Below the pieces are notes generated by a model that saw only the letters and a list, made by a program, of their open reading frames with translations, did no database searches and was not told the origin of the DNA. Positions 27,860-35,764 of a stretch of 64,000 bases of DNA are shown here, piece by piece. Both the position numbers and the translations under genes were made by a program. Where the stretch lies: assembly GCF_009604405.1 (NCBI RefSeq), contig NZ_WEGK01000005.1, forward strand, positions 434,001 to 498,000. The letters run 5' to 3'. Every line of letters begins with the position of its first letter. Within the stretch, counting starts at the first letter, position 1. This DNA comes from Nocardia macrotermitis. GTDB lineage: Bacteria; Actinomycetota; Actinomycetes; Mycobacteriales; Mycobacteriaceae.

Positions 27860-28618
27860 GTGAAATGGACGCTCACCCCCGACCAGTTCGCGCTGGCCTG
27901 GGAGCGCACCGACGGCGACCGGATCCCGTATCCGCTCGCCGTCCGTCTGTCCGCACGCGACAGCGACGAACGTGCCGCCCAACTCCCCGAGTTGAACGAA
28001 TGGTGTTCGCGCACACTGGATCCCGATCTGGAAGCGGCGTTGCGGGTGCTGGCCCGCCCCACCGTGCGGGTGGAGGTCTTCGGTCGGCAGGGACCGGGTG
28101 CGGACGCGCCACCGGTGCGGGTACTCGGTGCGGGTTCGGGGCACATCACCGTGGTCGCCGCCCAGCGCGCCGGTGTCACGCCCGATCGCGGCTCGGATGT
28201 GCGACTGTTCGTCGGTAATGCGAAATCCCTTGCGCCCCGGCTGATCTCGATGCTCCCCGAGTGTGCCCCGGGCCGTGGGCCGCAGTACAGCGCCCCGGTG
28301 GGCCGCGTCCGGGAGGACAGCCGCGATCTGGTCACCGTGCCGATCTCGGGCCCGTCCGCCCCGGCCCGCATGCGGCGTCTGCTCAAACAGCCGCGCGACG
28401 GGATCGGGCAGATCATCGTCTCGGCGCTGCGCGGCAACGGTGAGATGCGTCCGCTGGGCGTGCTGTGCTGGATCGACGTCGCCGGGGACGGCCGCTACAC
28501 CGTGCACACCCGCAAAGAGGTCGACATCACCCCGGTGACCGCGGAGGCGTTCACCGCCGCGCTACGCCCGATGCTCACCGCGGCCGAACGGATCGTCGCC
28601 GAGGCCGCCGCCTGGTGA
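27860..28618 (+). CDS. EspG-family ESX chaperone
   Basis: 252 residues. EspG proteins bind the tip of PE-PPE dimers in the cytosol and hold them competent for type VII secretion. Recognisable parts are the start KWTLTPDQFALAWERTDGDR, the strand VRVLGAGSGHITVVAAQ, and the terminal block GDGRYTVHTRKEVDITPVTA followed by a helix rich in alanine. The start is GTG 27860, 42 bp after the PPE-like gene. Its last 57 bp overlap the convergent phosphoribosyltransferase gene. Confidence 0.8.
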   Translation: MKWTLTPDQFALAWERTDGDRIPYPLAVRLSARDSDERAAQLPELNEWCSRTLDPDLEAALRVLARPTVRVEVFGRQGPGADAPPVRVLGAGSGHITVVAAQRAGVTPDRGSDVRLFVGNAKSLAPRLISMLPECAPGRGPQYSAPVGRVREDSRDLVTVPISGPSAPARMRRLLKQPRDGIGQIIVSALRGNGEMRPLGVLCWIDVAGDGRYTVHTRKEVDITPVTAEAFTAALRPMLTAAERIVAEAAAW

Positions 28619-29260
28619 TCCGCCCGGCGCAGCGGAGGTGCGCAGCAGTTCGACGACCTCGTCGTCGGAGAGCTGGTGGAAGTCCCGGTACGCCCCGCCG
28701 ACGCCGCCCAGCACCCGCGGGACCAGCGGGCACACGAGTTCGTCGGCCAGCGCGTCCACCCGGCGCAGCGCCTCGACCGAGGAGACCGGCACCGCGACGG
28801 TGAGCCGGCGCGGCGCGCAGATCTCGGCGACCTGACAGGCCACCGCGACCGTGGCGCCCGTGGCCATCCCGTCGTCCACGATCACCACGCAGCGGTCGGT
28901 GAGCGGGACGCGCGGCGCTCCGCCGCGCAGGACCTGTTGTCGCCGTGCGAGTTCCGTGCGTTCGTGATCCTCGACGGCGGCCAGTTCGGCGGGGGTGACG
29001 CCGGTCTGGCGGATGACGTCCTCGTTGACGACCCGAGCCCCGCCCTCCCCGATCGCGCCCATCGCCAGCTCCGGCTGCCACGGCACCCCGAGCTTGCGGA
29101 CCAGCAGAATATCGATCCGGCCACCGATCACCGCGCAGACGCCCGCAGCGACCGGGACCCCGCCCCGGGGCAGTCCCAGCACCAGCGGATCCGCCGCTCG
29201 CAGGTGCATCAGCGACCCACCCAGCGAGCGACCGGCGGCGATCCGATCGGGATAGATCAT
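28562..29260 (-). CDS. Phosphoribosyltransferase family protein
   Basis: 232 residues of the type I PRTase fold. The PRPP-binding motif is CVVIVDDGMATGATVAVA near residue 125, and the N-terminal LVLGLPRGGVPVAAGVC plus ILLVRKLGVPWQPELAMGAI are typical of the predicted phosphoribosyltransferases often paired with dienelactone hydrolases or stress genes. ATG 29260 is chosen as the first start after the upstream gene. The C-terminus (GGSPGGGLGDDPFGRG) is low-complexity and runs 57 bp antisense into the espG-like gene. It is 8 bp from the nitrilase gene upstream, so the two form an operon. Confidence 0.85.
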   Translation of the reverse strand: MIYPDRIAAGRSLGGSLMHLRAADPLVLGLPRGGVPVAAGVCAVIGGRIDILLVRKLGVPWQPELAMGAIGEGGARVVNEDVIRQTGVTPAELAAVEDHERTELARRQQVLRGGAPRVPLTDRCVVIVDDGMATGATVAVACQVAEICAPRRLTVAVPVSSVEALRRVDALADELVCPLVPRVLGGVGGAYRDFHQLSDDEVVELLRTSAAPGGSPGGGLGDDPFGRGEHRA

Positions 29261-29268
29261 GGTGTACG

Positions 29269-30168
29269 TCAGTCTAGTTCGCCGACGCCGAATCGCCGCA
29301 GGTTCAGGCTGGGGTTCGTGGTGCGCACCCGCGCCAGGTGCTCGGGTTCGACACGGGCGGTGGCGATGCCGGGACTCTCGCCGAGTTCGGCGAGCACCAT
29401 GCCGGTCGGATCGACGATCATCGACCAGCCCGCACCCCGTGGCGCGGCATGGTCGGCGGCCGCGACGTAGGCGGTGTTCTCGATGGCGCGCGCCCGCAGC
29501 AGCGTGGACCACTGCTCGACCTTGTCCGGGCCCGGAATCCATTGCGCGGGAAGGAGTAACACCTGCGCACCGGCCGCGGCCAGGCGTCGGAAACCCTCCG
29601 GGAAACGCAGATCGAAACAGGTTTGCAGGCCGAAGACCACACCGTCGGCGGTGAAGGTCGCGGGTTCGGTGATCGGGCCCGGCAGCACGATGTCCGATTC
29701 ACGGAAGCCGAACGCGTCGTAGAGGTGCACCTTGCGGTAGACGGCCGCGAACTCGGCGTCGGGGCCGGCGGTGACCAGGGTGTTGTAGACCCGGCCGGAC
29801 GCTACGTCTGCCTCGACCACGCCCGCGACCAGATGCACCCCGAATTCGGCGGCCAGCCCGCGCAGTCCGGTGACGTAGCGTCCGGTGAGCGGTTCGGCGG
29901 CCTCGATGACGCGCTGATCCAGCCGCGTCACCGCGTACATCGAATACTCCGGGGCGACCACGACCCGCGCACCGCGCGCGGCGGCCGCGCGCACGTGTTC
30001 GCGCAGCATGTCCAGATTGGCGTCCTTGTCGGTGTACGGGTCGAACTGCACCACCGCGACGTCGAGTGCCCGCGCCGGTGGCGAGGCATCGGAGCTGCTG
30101 GTCGGTCGCGCGGCGGACGCTTCGGCGGTCACGGTGACGGGCGGCGCGGACGGCTGCTGCGGTTGCAT
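29269..30168 (-). CDS. Carbon-nitrogen hydrolase (nitrilase superfamily)
   Basis: 299 residues. The Glu-Lys-Cys catalytic triad is clear: Glu in VVVAPEYSMYA, Lys in VYRKVHLYDAFGF, Cys in GLQTCFDLRFPEG. Family members hydrolyse amides, nitriles or N-acyl bonds; the CFDLRFPE context suggests an amidase/NIT2 type. The first 33 residues are a low-complexity tail, MQPQQPSAPPVTVTAEAS and onwards. The start is ATG 30168: TACGGT lies 7 nt upstream without a Shine-Dalgarno sequence, so the transcript may be leaderless. Only 62 bp separate it from deaD, divergently. Confidence 0.9.
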   Translation of the reverse strand: MQPQQPSAPPVTVTAEASAARPTSSSDASPPARALDVAVVQFDPYTDKDANLDMLREHVRAAAARGARVVVAPEYSMYAVTRLDQRVIEAAEPLTGRYVTGLRGLAAEFGVHLVAGVVEADVASGRVYNTLVTAGPDAEFAAVYRKVHLYDAFGFRESDIVLPGPITEPATFTADGVVFGLQTCFDLRFPEGFRRLAAAGAQVLLLPAQWIPGPDKVEQWSTLLRARAIENTAYVAAADHAAPRGAGWSMIVDPTGMVLAELGESPGIATARVEPEHLARVRTTNPSLNLRRFGVGELD

Positions 30169-30175
30169 ACGTCTC

Positions 30176-30181
30176 ACCGTA
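30176..30181 (-). promoter_or_regulatory. Leaderless -10 hexamer for nitrilase gene
   Basis: TACGGT on the minus strand, 7 nt before ATG 30168, with no intervening ribosome-binding site. Confidence 0.45.
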
Positions 30182-30204
30182 TTGGGCCGATGGTCGGGGT
30201 GACC

Positions 30205-30228
30205 ACCAGCACGCAGTAAACTGCTGGT
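30205..30228 (+). promoter_or_regulatory. Hairpin and leaderless -10 element abutting the deaD start codon
   Basis: ACCAGCA-N10-TGCTGGT ends 2 nt before the deaD ATG, with an inner GCAG/CTGC dyad. The hexamer TAAACT (30217-30222) lies 8 nt before ATG 30231, the spacing expected for a leaderless transcript. No Shine-Dalgarno sequence is present. Confidence 0.5.
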
Positions 30229-30230
30229 CA

Positions 30231-32018
30231 ATGAATACCTCAGAGGTCGACAGCGATTCCCGGTCCGACGAGAGGGACGCCGCCGACCCGTCCTTCGCCG
30301 ATCTCGGTATCGATGACCGCATTCTGACGGCCATCGCCGATGTCGGCTACGAGTCGCCGTCGCCGATCCAGGCCGCCACGATTCCCCCGCTGATCGCGGG
30401 GGCCGATGTGGTGGGCCTGGCGCAGACGGGTACCGGTAAGACCGCAGCCTTCGCGATCCCGATCCTGATGGGTCTGGCCAACGCGGAGGGTCGTCCGTCC
30501 AAGAGCCCGCGCGCGCTGGTGCTCGCGCCGACCCGTGAGCTGGCGATCCAGGTGGCGGAGGCGTTCGGTAAGTACTCCGCGCATCTGCCGGGTGTGCACG
30601 TGCTGCCGATCTACGGCGGTCAGAACTACGCGGTGCAGCTGTCGGGGCTGCGGCGGGGCGCGCAGGTCGTCGTCGGCACGCCGGGCCGGGTCATCGATCA
30701 CCTCGAACGCGGCACGCTGGATCTGTCGCAGTTGCAGTATCTGGTGCTCGACGAGGCCGACGAGATGCTGAAGATGGGCTTCCAGGAGGACGTGGAGCGC
30801 ATCCTGCGCGATACGCCCGCCGAGAAGCAGGTCGCGCTGTTCTCCGCGACCATGCCGTCGGTGATCCGCAAGATCTCCAAGCAGTACCTGCACGATCCGG
30901 TCGAGATCACCGTCAAGGCCAAGACCGCGACGGCCAGCAATATCACCCAGCGCTGGGTGCACGTGTCCTACCAGCGCAAACTCGATGCGTTGACGCGGAT
31001 CCTCGAGGTCGAGTCCTTCGAGGCGATGATCATCTTCGTGCGCACCAAGCAGGCCACCGAGGAGCTGGCCGAGAAGTTGCGTTCGCGGGGTTACTCCGCG
31101 GCCGCGATCAACGGCGATATCGCGCAGAACCAGCGCGAACGCACCATCGGACAGCTCAAATCCGGTGCGGTGGACATCCTGGTCGCCACCGATGTGGCCG
31201 CGCGCGGGCTGGACGTGGATCGCATCTCGCACGTGCTCAACTACGACATCCCGCACGACACCGAGTCCTATGTGCACCGCATCGGCCGTACCGGCCGCGC
31301 CGGTCGTACCGGTGAGGCGCTGCTGTTCGTCGCGCCGCGCGAACGCCGCCTGCTCGACGCGATCGAGCGCGCCACCCGCCAGCCGCTGACCGAGATGCAG
31401 CTGCCCAGCGTGGACGATGTGAACGCGCAGCGGGTGGTGAAATTCCACGACGCCATCACCGAGAATCTGTCCGCGGACAATCTGGCGCTGTTCCGCAAGC
31501 TGATCGAGGATTACGAGGCCGAGCACAACATCCCGCTGGTCGATATCGCCGCAGCGCTCGCGGTCGGTTCGAACGACGGCGACAACTTCTTCATGGAGCC
31601 CGAGCCGGAGCCGGAAAAGCAACGGCGCGAACGGGTTCCGCGCAAGTTCGACGAACGCGAGGAGCGTCGTCCGGCCGGGCCGAGCAAGAATCGCGCCACC
31701 GGCGCGGACATGGTGACGTACCGGATCGCCGTCGGTAAGCGGCATCGCGTGGTGCCCGGAGCGATCGTCGGGGCCATCGCCAACGAGGGCGGCCTGCGCC
31801 GCAGCGACTTCGGGCATATCAGCATCCGGCCTGATCACAGCCTCGTCGAGCTCCCGGCCGATCTGCCGCCCGAGACCCTGGAAGCGTTGCGCCGCACCAG
31901 GATCAGCGGTGTGCTCATCCAGCTCCAGCTCGATCAGGGCCCGCCCGGACAGCGTCCGCTGACCCGCGGCCCGCGTCGCGAACCCAAGCGTTTCGACCGC
32001 CGCAAGCCGCGCGCTTGA
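30231..32018 (+). CDS. deaD: DEAD-box RNA helicase DeaD/CsdA
   Basis: 595 residues. RecA core motifs: Q motif SPIQAATIPP, motif I AQTGTGKTAAF near residue 64, Ia APTRELAIQ, II LDEADEMLKMGF near 175, III SATMPS, V DVAARGLDVD and VI HRIGRTGRAGR. After the core comes a dimerisation/RNA-binding part and a DbpA-type RRM (YRIAVGKRHRVVPGAIVGAI, then IRPDHSLVELPADLP), followed by a basic tail. DeaD enzymes unwind rRNA during ribosome assembly and in the cold. In M. tuberculosis deaD is Rv1253, close to kgd and Rv1251c, as here. The start has no Shine-Dalgarno sequence; a hairpin and -10-like element lie directly upstream. Confidence 0.96.
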   Translation: MNTSEVDSDSRSDERDAADPSFADLGIDDRILTAIADVGYESPSPIQAATIPPLIAGADVVGLAQTGTGKTAAFAIPILMGLANAEGRPSKSPRALVLAPTRELAIQVAEAFGKYSAHLPGVHVLPIYGGQNYAVQLSGLRRGAQVVVGTPGRVIDHLERGTLDLSQLQYLVLDEADEMLKMGFQEDVERILRDTPAEKQVALFSATMPSVIRKISKQYLHDPVEITVKAKTATASNITQRWVHVSYQRKLDALTRILEVESFEAMIIFVRTKQATEELAEKLRSRGYSAAAINGDIAQNQRERTIGQLKSGAVDILVATDVAARGLDVDRISHVLNYDIPHDTESYVHRIGRTGRAGRTGEALLFVAPRERRLLDAIERATRQPLTEMQLPSVDDVNAQRVVKFHDAITENLSADNLALFRKLIEDYEAEHNIPLVDIAAALAVGSNDGDNFFMEPEPEPEKQRRERVPRKFDEREERRPAGPSKNRATGADMVTYRIAVGKRHRVVPGAIVGAIANEGGLRRSDFGHISIRPDHSLVELPADLPPETLEALRRTRISGVLIQLQLDQGPPGQRPLTRGPRREPKRFDRRKPRA

Positions 32019-32130
32019 GCGCTTGACCGCCTCCCCGCGCCTCAGCGTGTCGTGAGTGCCGCGAGAGTTGGGCTTCGGGCCGACGGTGAGTAGTGGGTCG
32101 GCTTCCGGGCGTGCCCCAGAAGTTACCCAT

Positions 32131-32413
32131 GTACTCGCGAAATCAGCCGTCGCCTTGTCGTGCTCACGAAACCAGCCGTTGGCTTGTCGTGCTCACGAAA
32201 TCAGCCGTTGGCTTGTCGTGCTCGCGAAATCAGCCGTTGGCTTGTCGTGCTCACGAAATCAGCCGTTGGCTTGTCGTGCTCACGAAATCAGCCGTCGCTT
32301 TGTTGTGCTCGCGAAATCGGCCGTCGGCTTGTTGTGTTCGTGAAATCGGCCGTCGGCTTGTTGTGTTCGTGAAAAGCCGTCGCTTTGTTGTGCTTGCGAA
32401 ATATGCCGTCGCG
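32131..32413. repeat. 29-bp direct tandem repeat array, ten units
   Basis: Units begin at 32131, 32160, 32189, 32218, 32247, 32276, 32305, 32334, 32363 and 32390. The first eight are 29 bp, the ninth 27 bp, the tenth partial. The core is CACGAAATCAGCCGTTGGCT; units 2-5 are nearly identical and both ends diverge. Most units carry a small AGCC-N3-GGCT dyad. There are no spacers, so this is not a CRISPR array. Confidence 0.92.
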
Positions 32414-32442
32414 CCGCCCGAGGTTTTGTGCCTCGGGCGGCG
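32412..32442. terminator. Bidirectional terminator between deaD and secreted-protein gene
   Basis: CGCCGCCCGAGG, a 7-nt loop, CCTCGGGCGGCG: a perfect 12-bp stem at the end of the tandem array, 37 bp from the stop of the convergent minus-strand gene. Confidence 0.75.
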
Positions 32443-32478
32443 GTTGTGGAGCGTGGTTGCTGGTGGGGGTGCCGCAGA

Positions 32479-33210
32479 CTAGCGGGCGCTGTGGGGGCCC
32501 GAGGGGATGCCGCCGGGGACGGCCTGGCTCGGGGCCTTCGGAGCCGGGCTCGCTGGGGTGGCGGGGTCCGGGATGGGCGCGTTGAAGTTGGGGGCCGGGG
32601 CGTTGTAGACGGTGAACGCGCCGACGGTGGGGGCGATGACGCAGGTGCCGCCGGGGTAGCCGATGGTGCCCCAGATGGCGGCGACCACGGTGCCCGGGCC
32701 GGTGGTGACCGTCTTGGACAGGCCGGGCAGGCGGTACTGGGTCATATCGTTCAGCGGGGCGACGCCGCTGCGGCCGTTGCCGGTGTTGAGCCACGCGACG
32801 TTCAGGCCCGAACTGGTCGCGTAGCCGGGGGTGGCGGTGGTGGCCTGGAAACGCAGCGTGCCGTAGCCGCCGTGCAGGCCGTTGTCGACGCCGTTGGATC
32901 CCGCGACGCCCGAACTCACCGTCATGGTGACCGGGTTGCCGGGGCAGCCGAAGGTGGGGGAGGAGAACCAGAACGGCTGGAACGCGCCCGCGATGTGATC
33001 GAGTTTGGCGGCGGTCAGCAGGTGTGCGGACTTGGCCAGCTTGCTCACCGCGTTCTTCGCCGCGGCGTCCTTGCCTGCGGTCGCGGTGAGGTGATCGATC
33101 GCGGTGTCGGTCGCGCTCGGCGCGGCGGCGGCGGTACCGAATACGGTCGCCGTCCCGATACCGACGCATGCCGCCAGCGCGGCCAGACGCGCGAAGATCC
33201 TGCCGTTCAC
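32479..33210 (-). CDS. Secreted protein of unknown function
   Basis: 243 residues. GTG 33210 has AAGGAG 8 nt upstream and opens a Sec signal peptide: VNGRIFARLAALAACVGIGT, then hydrophobic residues to an AAAA-PSA cleavage region near residue 30. The mature part contains two cysteines (TFGCPGNPVTMTVSSG and GTCVIAPTVGAF), probably a disulfide, with beta-rich sequence between, and ends in a Pro/Ala-rich tail (PATPASPAPKAPSQA). The pattern resembles small exported proteins of Nocardia and Rhodococcus, but no function can be assigned. Longer upstream starts would hide the signal peptide and are rejected. Confidence 0.75.
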   Translation of the reverse strand: MNGRIFARLAALAACVGIGTATVFGTAAAAPSATDTAIDHLTATAGKDAAAKNAVSKLAKSAHLLTAAKLDHIAGAFQPFWFSSPTFGCPGNPVTMTVSSGVAGSNGVDNGLHGGYGTLRFQATTATPGYATSSGLNVAWLNTGNGRSGVAPLNDMTQYRLPGLSKTVTTGPGTVVAAIWGTIGYPGGTCVIAPTVGAFTVYNAPAPNFNAPIPDPATPASPAPKAPSQAVPGGIPSGPHSAR

Positions 33211-33432
33211 TCGTCGTACTCCTTGTCGTGCATCCCGACCTCGACGGGACCGGCCGCCGACGGGCGGCCGCATCCTCTTCCGGGGCAACCTACCAGCTGA
33301 CGGCCGGTCGAGTGCGGTGGACCGGACACGCCCGGCCGGTCATGGCGAATACGCTGGTGTGATCCATCCGACAGCTCCGGTTTACCGGGGAGTAGGTTTG
33401 AGTCCGGAAATCCGACATGGTGGGAGACGCCC

Positions 33433-34605
33433 ATGAAACTTGCTCTGGCACCCGATGCGGTGGCCTTCCGGGACGAACTGCGTAAGTTCTACCGGTCCGA
33501 GATTCCGGCCGAGATCCGGGACAAGGTGAAATACGGCCGGGAACTCTCCCGCGACGACATCGTGACCGCGCACAAGACCCTGCACGCGAACGGTCTCGCG
33601 GTGCCGAACTGGCCCGCCGAATGGGGTGGCAAGGACTGGACGCCGCTGCAGCGTCACATCTGGGAAGACGAGATGCAGCTGGCCTGCGTGCCCGAGCCGC
33701 TGACCTTCAACGCCAACATGATCGGCCCGGTGATCGCCCAGTTCGGTTCGCCCGAACTCAAGGAGCGCTTCCTGCCGCCGACCGCGGCCCTCGACATCTG
33801 GTGGTGCCAGGGCTTCTCCGAGCCCGACGCCGGTTCGGACCTGGCCTCGCTGCGCACCACCGCGGTGCGCGACGGCGATTCCTACATCGTCAACGGCCAG
33901 AAGATCTGGACCACGCTGGCCCAGTACGCCGACTGGATCTTCTGTCTGGTGCGCACGAATCCCGATGCGCCCAAGAAGCAGGCCGGTATCTCGATGCTGC
34001 TGTTCGACGTGAACACCCCCGGCGTGACGATCCGCCCGATCAAGCTGATCGACGGCCATCACGAGGTCAACGAGGTCTTCTTCGAGAACGTCCGGGTGCC
34101 CGCCGATCAGCTGGTCGGCGAGGAGAACATGGGCTGGACCTACGCGAAGTTCCTGCTCGGCAACGAGCGCACCGGTATCACCGGCGTCGGCCGCACCAAG
34201 GTCAAGCTGGCGGTCGCTAAGGAGTACGCGGCGCAGACGAAGCTCGGTGCGGGCACGCTGCTGCAGGATCCGGTGTTCGGCGCGCGGGTGGCCGAGTTGG
34301 AGAACGAACTGCTGGCCCTGGAACTCACGCTGTTGCGCGTGGTGGCCAATTCCGCCGAGGGCAAACCGAATCCGGTGTCCTCGGTCCTGAAACTGCGTGG
34401 TTCGGAATTGCAGCAGGCCGCGACCGAGCTGCTGCTGGACATCGCGGGCCCGGACGCCCTGCCGGTGAACGCCGAGGCCATCGCCTCGCCCGATTGGGCG
34501 CAGCGCAGCGGTCCCGGATACCTGAACTTCCGCAAGACCACCATCTACGGAGGATCGAGCGAGGTGCAACGCACCATCATCGCCTCCACCATCCTCGGAT
34601 TGTGA
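33433..34605 (+). CDS. Acyl-CoA dehydrogenase (FadE type), first of a pair
   Basis: 390 residues, complete ACAD fold: N-terminal helical domain, the FAD-side loop WWCQGFSEPDAGSDLASLRT near residue 121, VNGQKIWTTLAQYADWIF, and the C-terminal motif IYGGSSEVQRTIIASTILGL. These flavoenzymes introduce the 2,3-double bond into acyl-CoA. The start follows GGGAG at 6 nt. A second FadE gene starts 9 bp downstream; such adjacent pairs in actinomycetes form alpha2beta2 heterotetramers acting on sterol side chains or branched acyl-CoAs (for example FadE26-FadE27, FadE28-FadE29). The substrate here is unknown. Confidence 0.92.
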   Translation: MKLALAPDAVAFRDELRKFYRSEIPAEIRDKVKYGRELSRDDIVTAHKTLHANGLAVPNWPAEWGGKDWTPLQRHIWEDEMQLACVPEPLTFNANMIGPVIAQFGSPELKERFLPPTAALDIWWCQGFSEPDAGSDLASLRTTAVRDGDSYIVNGQKIWTTLAQYADWIFCLVRTNPDAPKKQAGISMLLFDVNTPGVTIRPIKLIDGHHEVNEVFFENVRVPADQLVGEENMGWTYAKFLLGNERTGITGVGRTKVKLAVAKEYAAQTKLGAGTLLQDPVFGARVAELENELLALELTLLRVVANSAEGKPNPVSSVLKLRGSELQQAATELLLDIAGPDALPVNAEAIASPDWAQRSGPGYLNFRKTTIYGGSSEVQRTIIASTILGL

Positions 34606-34614
34606 GGCGCAGCC

Positions 34615-35736
34615 ATGGATTTCGAACTCACCGATGAACAGGGCATGCTGCGCGACACCGTCCGCGATCTGCTGGCCCGCAGCTACGACCCGGAGTCCCG
34701 GTTGAAGGTGATCGACACCGAACTGGGCTGGAACCGCGACGTGTGGGGTCAGCTGGCCGAATTGGGTGTGCTGGGACTGAGTTTCAGCGAGGAGGACGGC
34801 GGCGTCGGCGCCGGTCCGGTGGAGACCATGGTGGTCATGGAGGAGATCGGCCGTCGGCTCGCGCCCGAACCGCTGCTGGACGCGGTGCTGCTGCCCGGCG
34901 GGTTGATCGCCCGGGTGGGTACCGCGCAGCAGCGTGCCCGGGTGTTGCCCGAGGTCGTCTCCGGCTCGACACTGCTCGCCTTCGCCCACGACGAGCCCGG
35001 AACCCGCTGGCCCGCAACCGGTTCGGCGGTCACCGCGACCACCGACGGGGACGGCTACCGGATCACGGGTGTGAAGAATCCGGTGCCGCACGGTGATTGC
35101 GCCGATCTGCTGGTCGTCAGCGCGACGCTGCCGGGTGGCGGTGTCGGGTTGTTCCTGGTCAGCGCCGATGTCGTGACCCGCACGCCGTACCGCACCTTCG
35201 ACGGGCAGCGTGGCGCGCAGATCGAATTCGACGGTGCGGCAGCCGAATTGCTCGGCGAGGCCGCCGACGTGTCGGGGGCGATCGCGGCGCAGATCGCCGA
35301 GGCGCAGGCGAGCCTATGCGCGGAGTCGGTCGGGGCGATGGCCGAGGCGTTGCGGTTGACCACCGAATATCTGAAGACCCGCAAGCAGTTCGGGGTCACG
35401 CTGTCGAAGTTCCAGACGCTCACCCAGCGCGCGGCGAACATGTACGTCTCGCTGGAACTGGCGCGCAGCATGAGCGTGTACGCGACCGCCTCGCTCACCG
35501 AGTGCGAACCCGATCCGGCCGTGGCCTCGCGGGCACGTTTGCAGGTCGGCCGCTCGGCCCGGCACATCGGGCAGGAGGCGATCCAGATGCACGGCGGCAT
35601 CGGCATCACCACCGAATACCCGGTCAGCCACTACACCGCGCGGCTCACCGCCATCGAGCACACCTTCGGCGGCGGCTTCGAACATCTGCGGGTGCTGACC
35701 GATCGTCTCGGCGAATACGACCTGGTCGAGCTGTAA
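34615..35736 (+). CDS. Acyl-CoA dehydrogenase (FadE type), second of a pair
   Basis: 373 residues. The fold is recognisable from the N-terminal FELTDEQGMLRDTVRDLLAR, the middle beta domain (YRITGVKNPVPHGDCADLLV) and the C-terminal helices with AEALRLTTEYLKTRKQFGVT and IQMHGGIGITTEYPVSHYTA. Compared with its partner it is more divergent in the FAD-binding loop (LLAFAHDEPGTRW in place of SEPDAGSD), as expected for the second subunit of a heteromeric dehydrogenase. It is separated from the first gene by 9 bp and surely co-transcribed. It ends 28 bp before the convergent 35765-36289 gene. Confidence 0.92.
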   Translation: MDFELTDEQGMLRDTVRDLLARSYDPESRLKVIDTELGWNRDVWGQLAELGVLGLSFSEEDGGVGAGPVETMVVMEEIGRRLAPEPLLDAVLLPGGLIARVGTAQQRARVLPEVVSGSTLLAFAHDEPGTRWPATGSAVTATTDGDGYRITGVKNPVPHGDCADLLVVSATLPGGGVGLFLVSADVVTRTPYRTFDGQRGAQIEFDGAAAELLGEAADVSGAIAAQIAEAQASLCAESVGAMAEALRLTTEYLKTRKQFGVTLSKFQTLTQRAANMYVSLELARSMSVYATASLTECEPDPAVASRARLQVGRSARHIGQEAIQMHGGIGITTEYPVSHYTARLTAIEHTFGGGFEHLRVLTDRLGEYDLVEL

Positions 35737-35764
35737 TACGACCGCGGTGACGGCCGCCCGCGCC

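Larger units (their letters stand above)
32019..32478. other. 460-bp intergenic region: spacer, 29-bp tandem repeat array and terminator
   Basis: Between the convergent deaD and secreted-protein genes. The first 112 bp show nothing distinctive. Then come ten head-to-tail copies of a 29-bp unit and a strong hairpin. Open frames crossing the repeat are repeat artefacts: 29 is not a multiple of three, so every frame reads the same cycle. Confidence 0.75.

Noticed and set aside
29261..29542. N-terminal extension of the phosphoribosyltransferase
   Set aside because: It would overlap the nitrilase gene and is Arg/His-rich shadow sequence; family similarity begins at ATG 29260.
32131..32413. CRISPR array
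   Set aside because: Units are contiguous with no spacers and no cas genes are near.
32056..32482. Three overlapping plus-strand open frames over the 29-bp repeat, encoding periodic SAV-x-LSCSRNQPLA peptides
   Set aside because: The repeat unit is not a multiple of three, so all frames read the same cycle; no Shine-Dalgarno sequence, no family, and one frame runs antisense into the secreted-protein gene.
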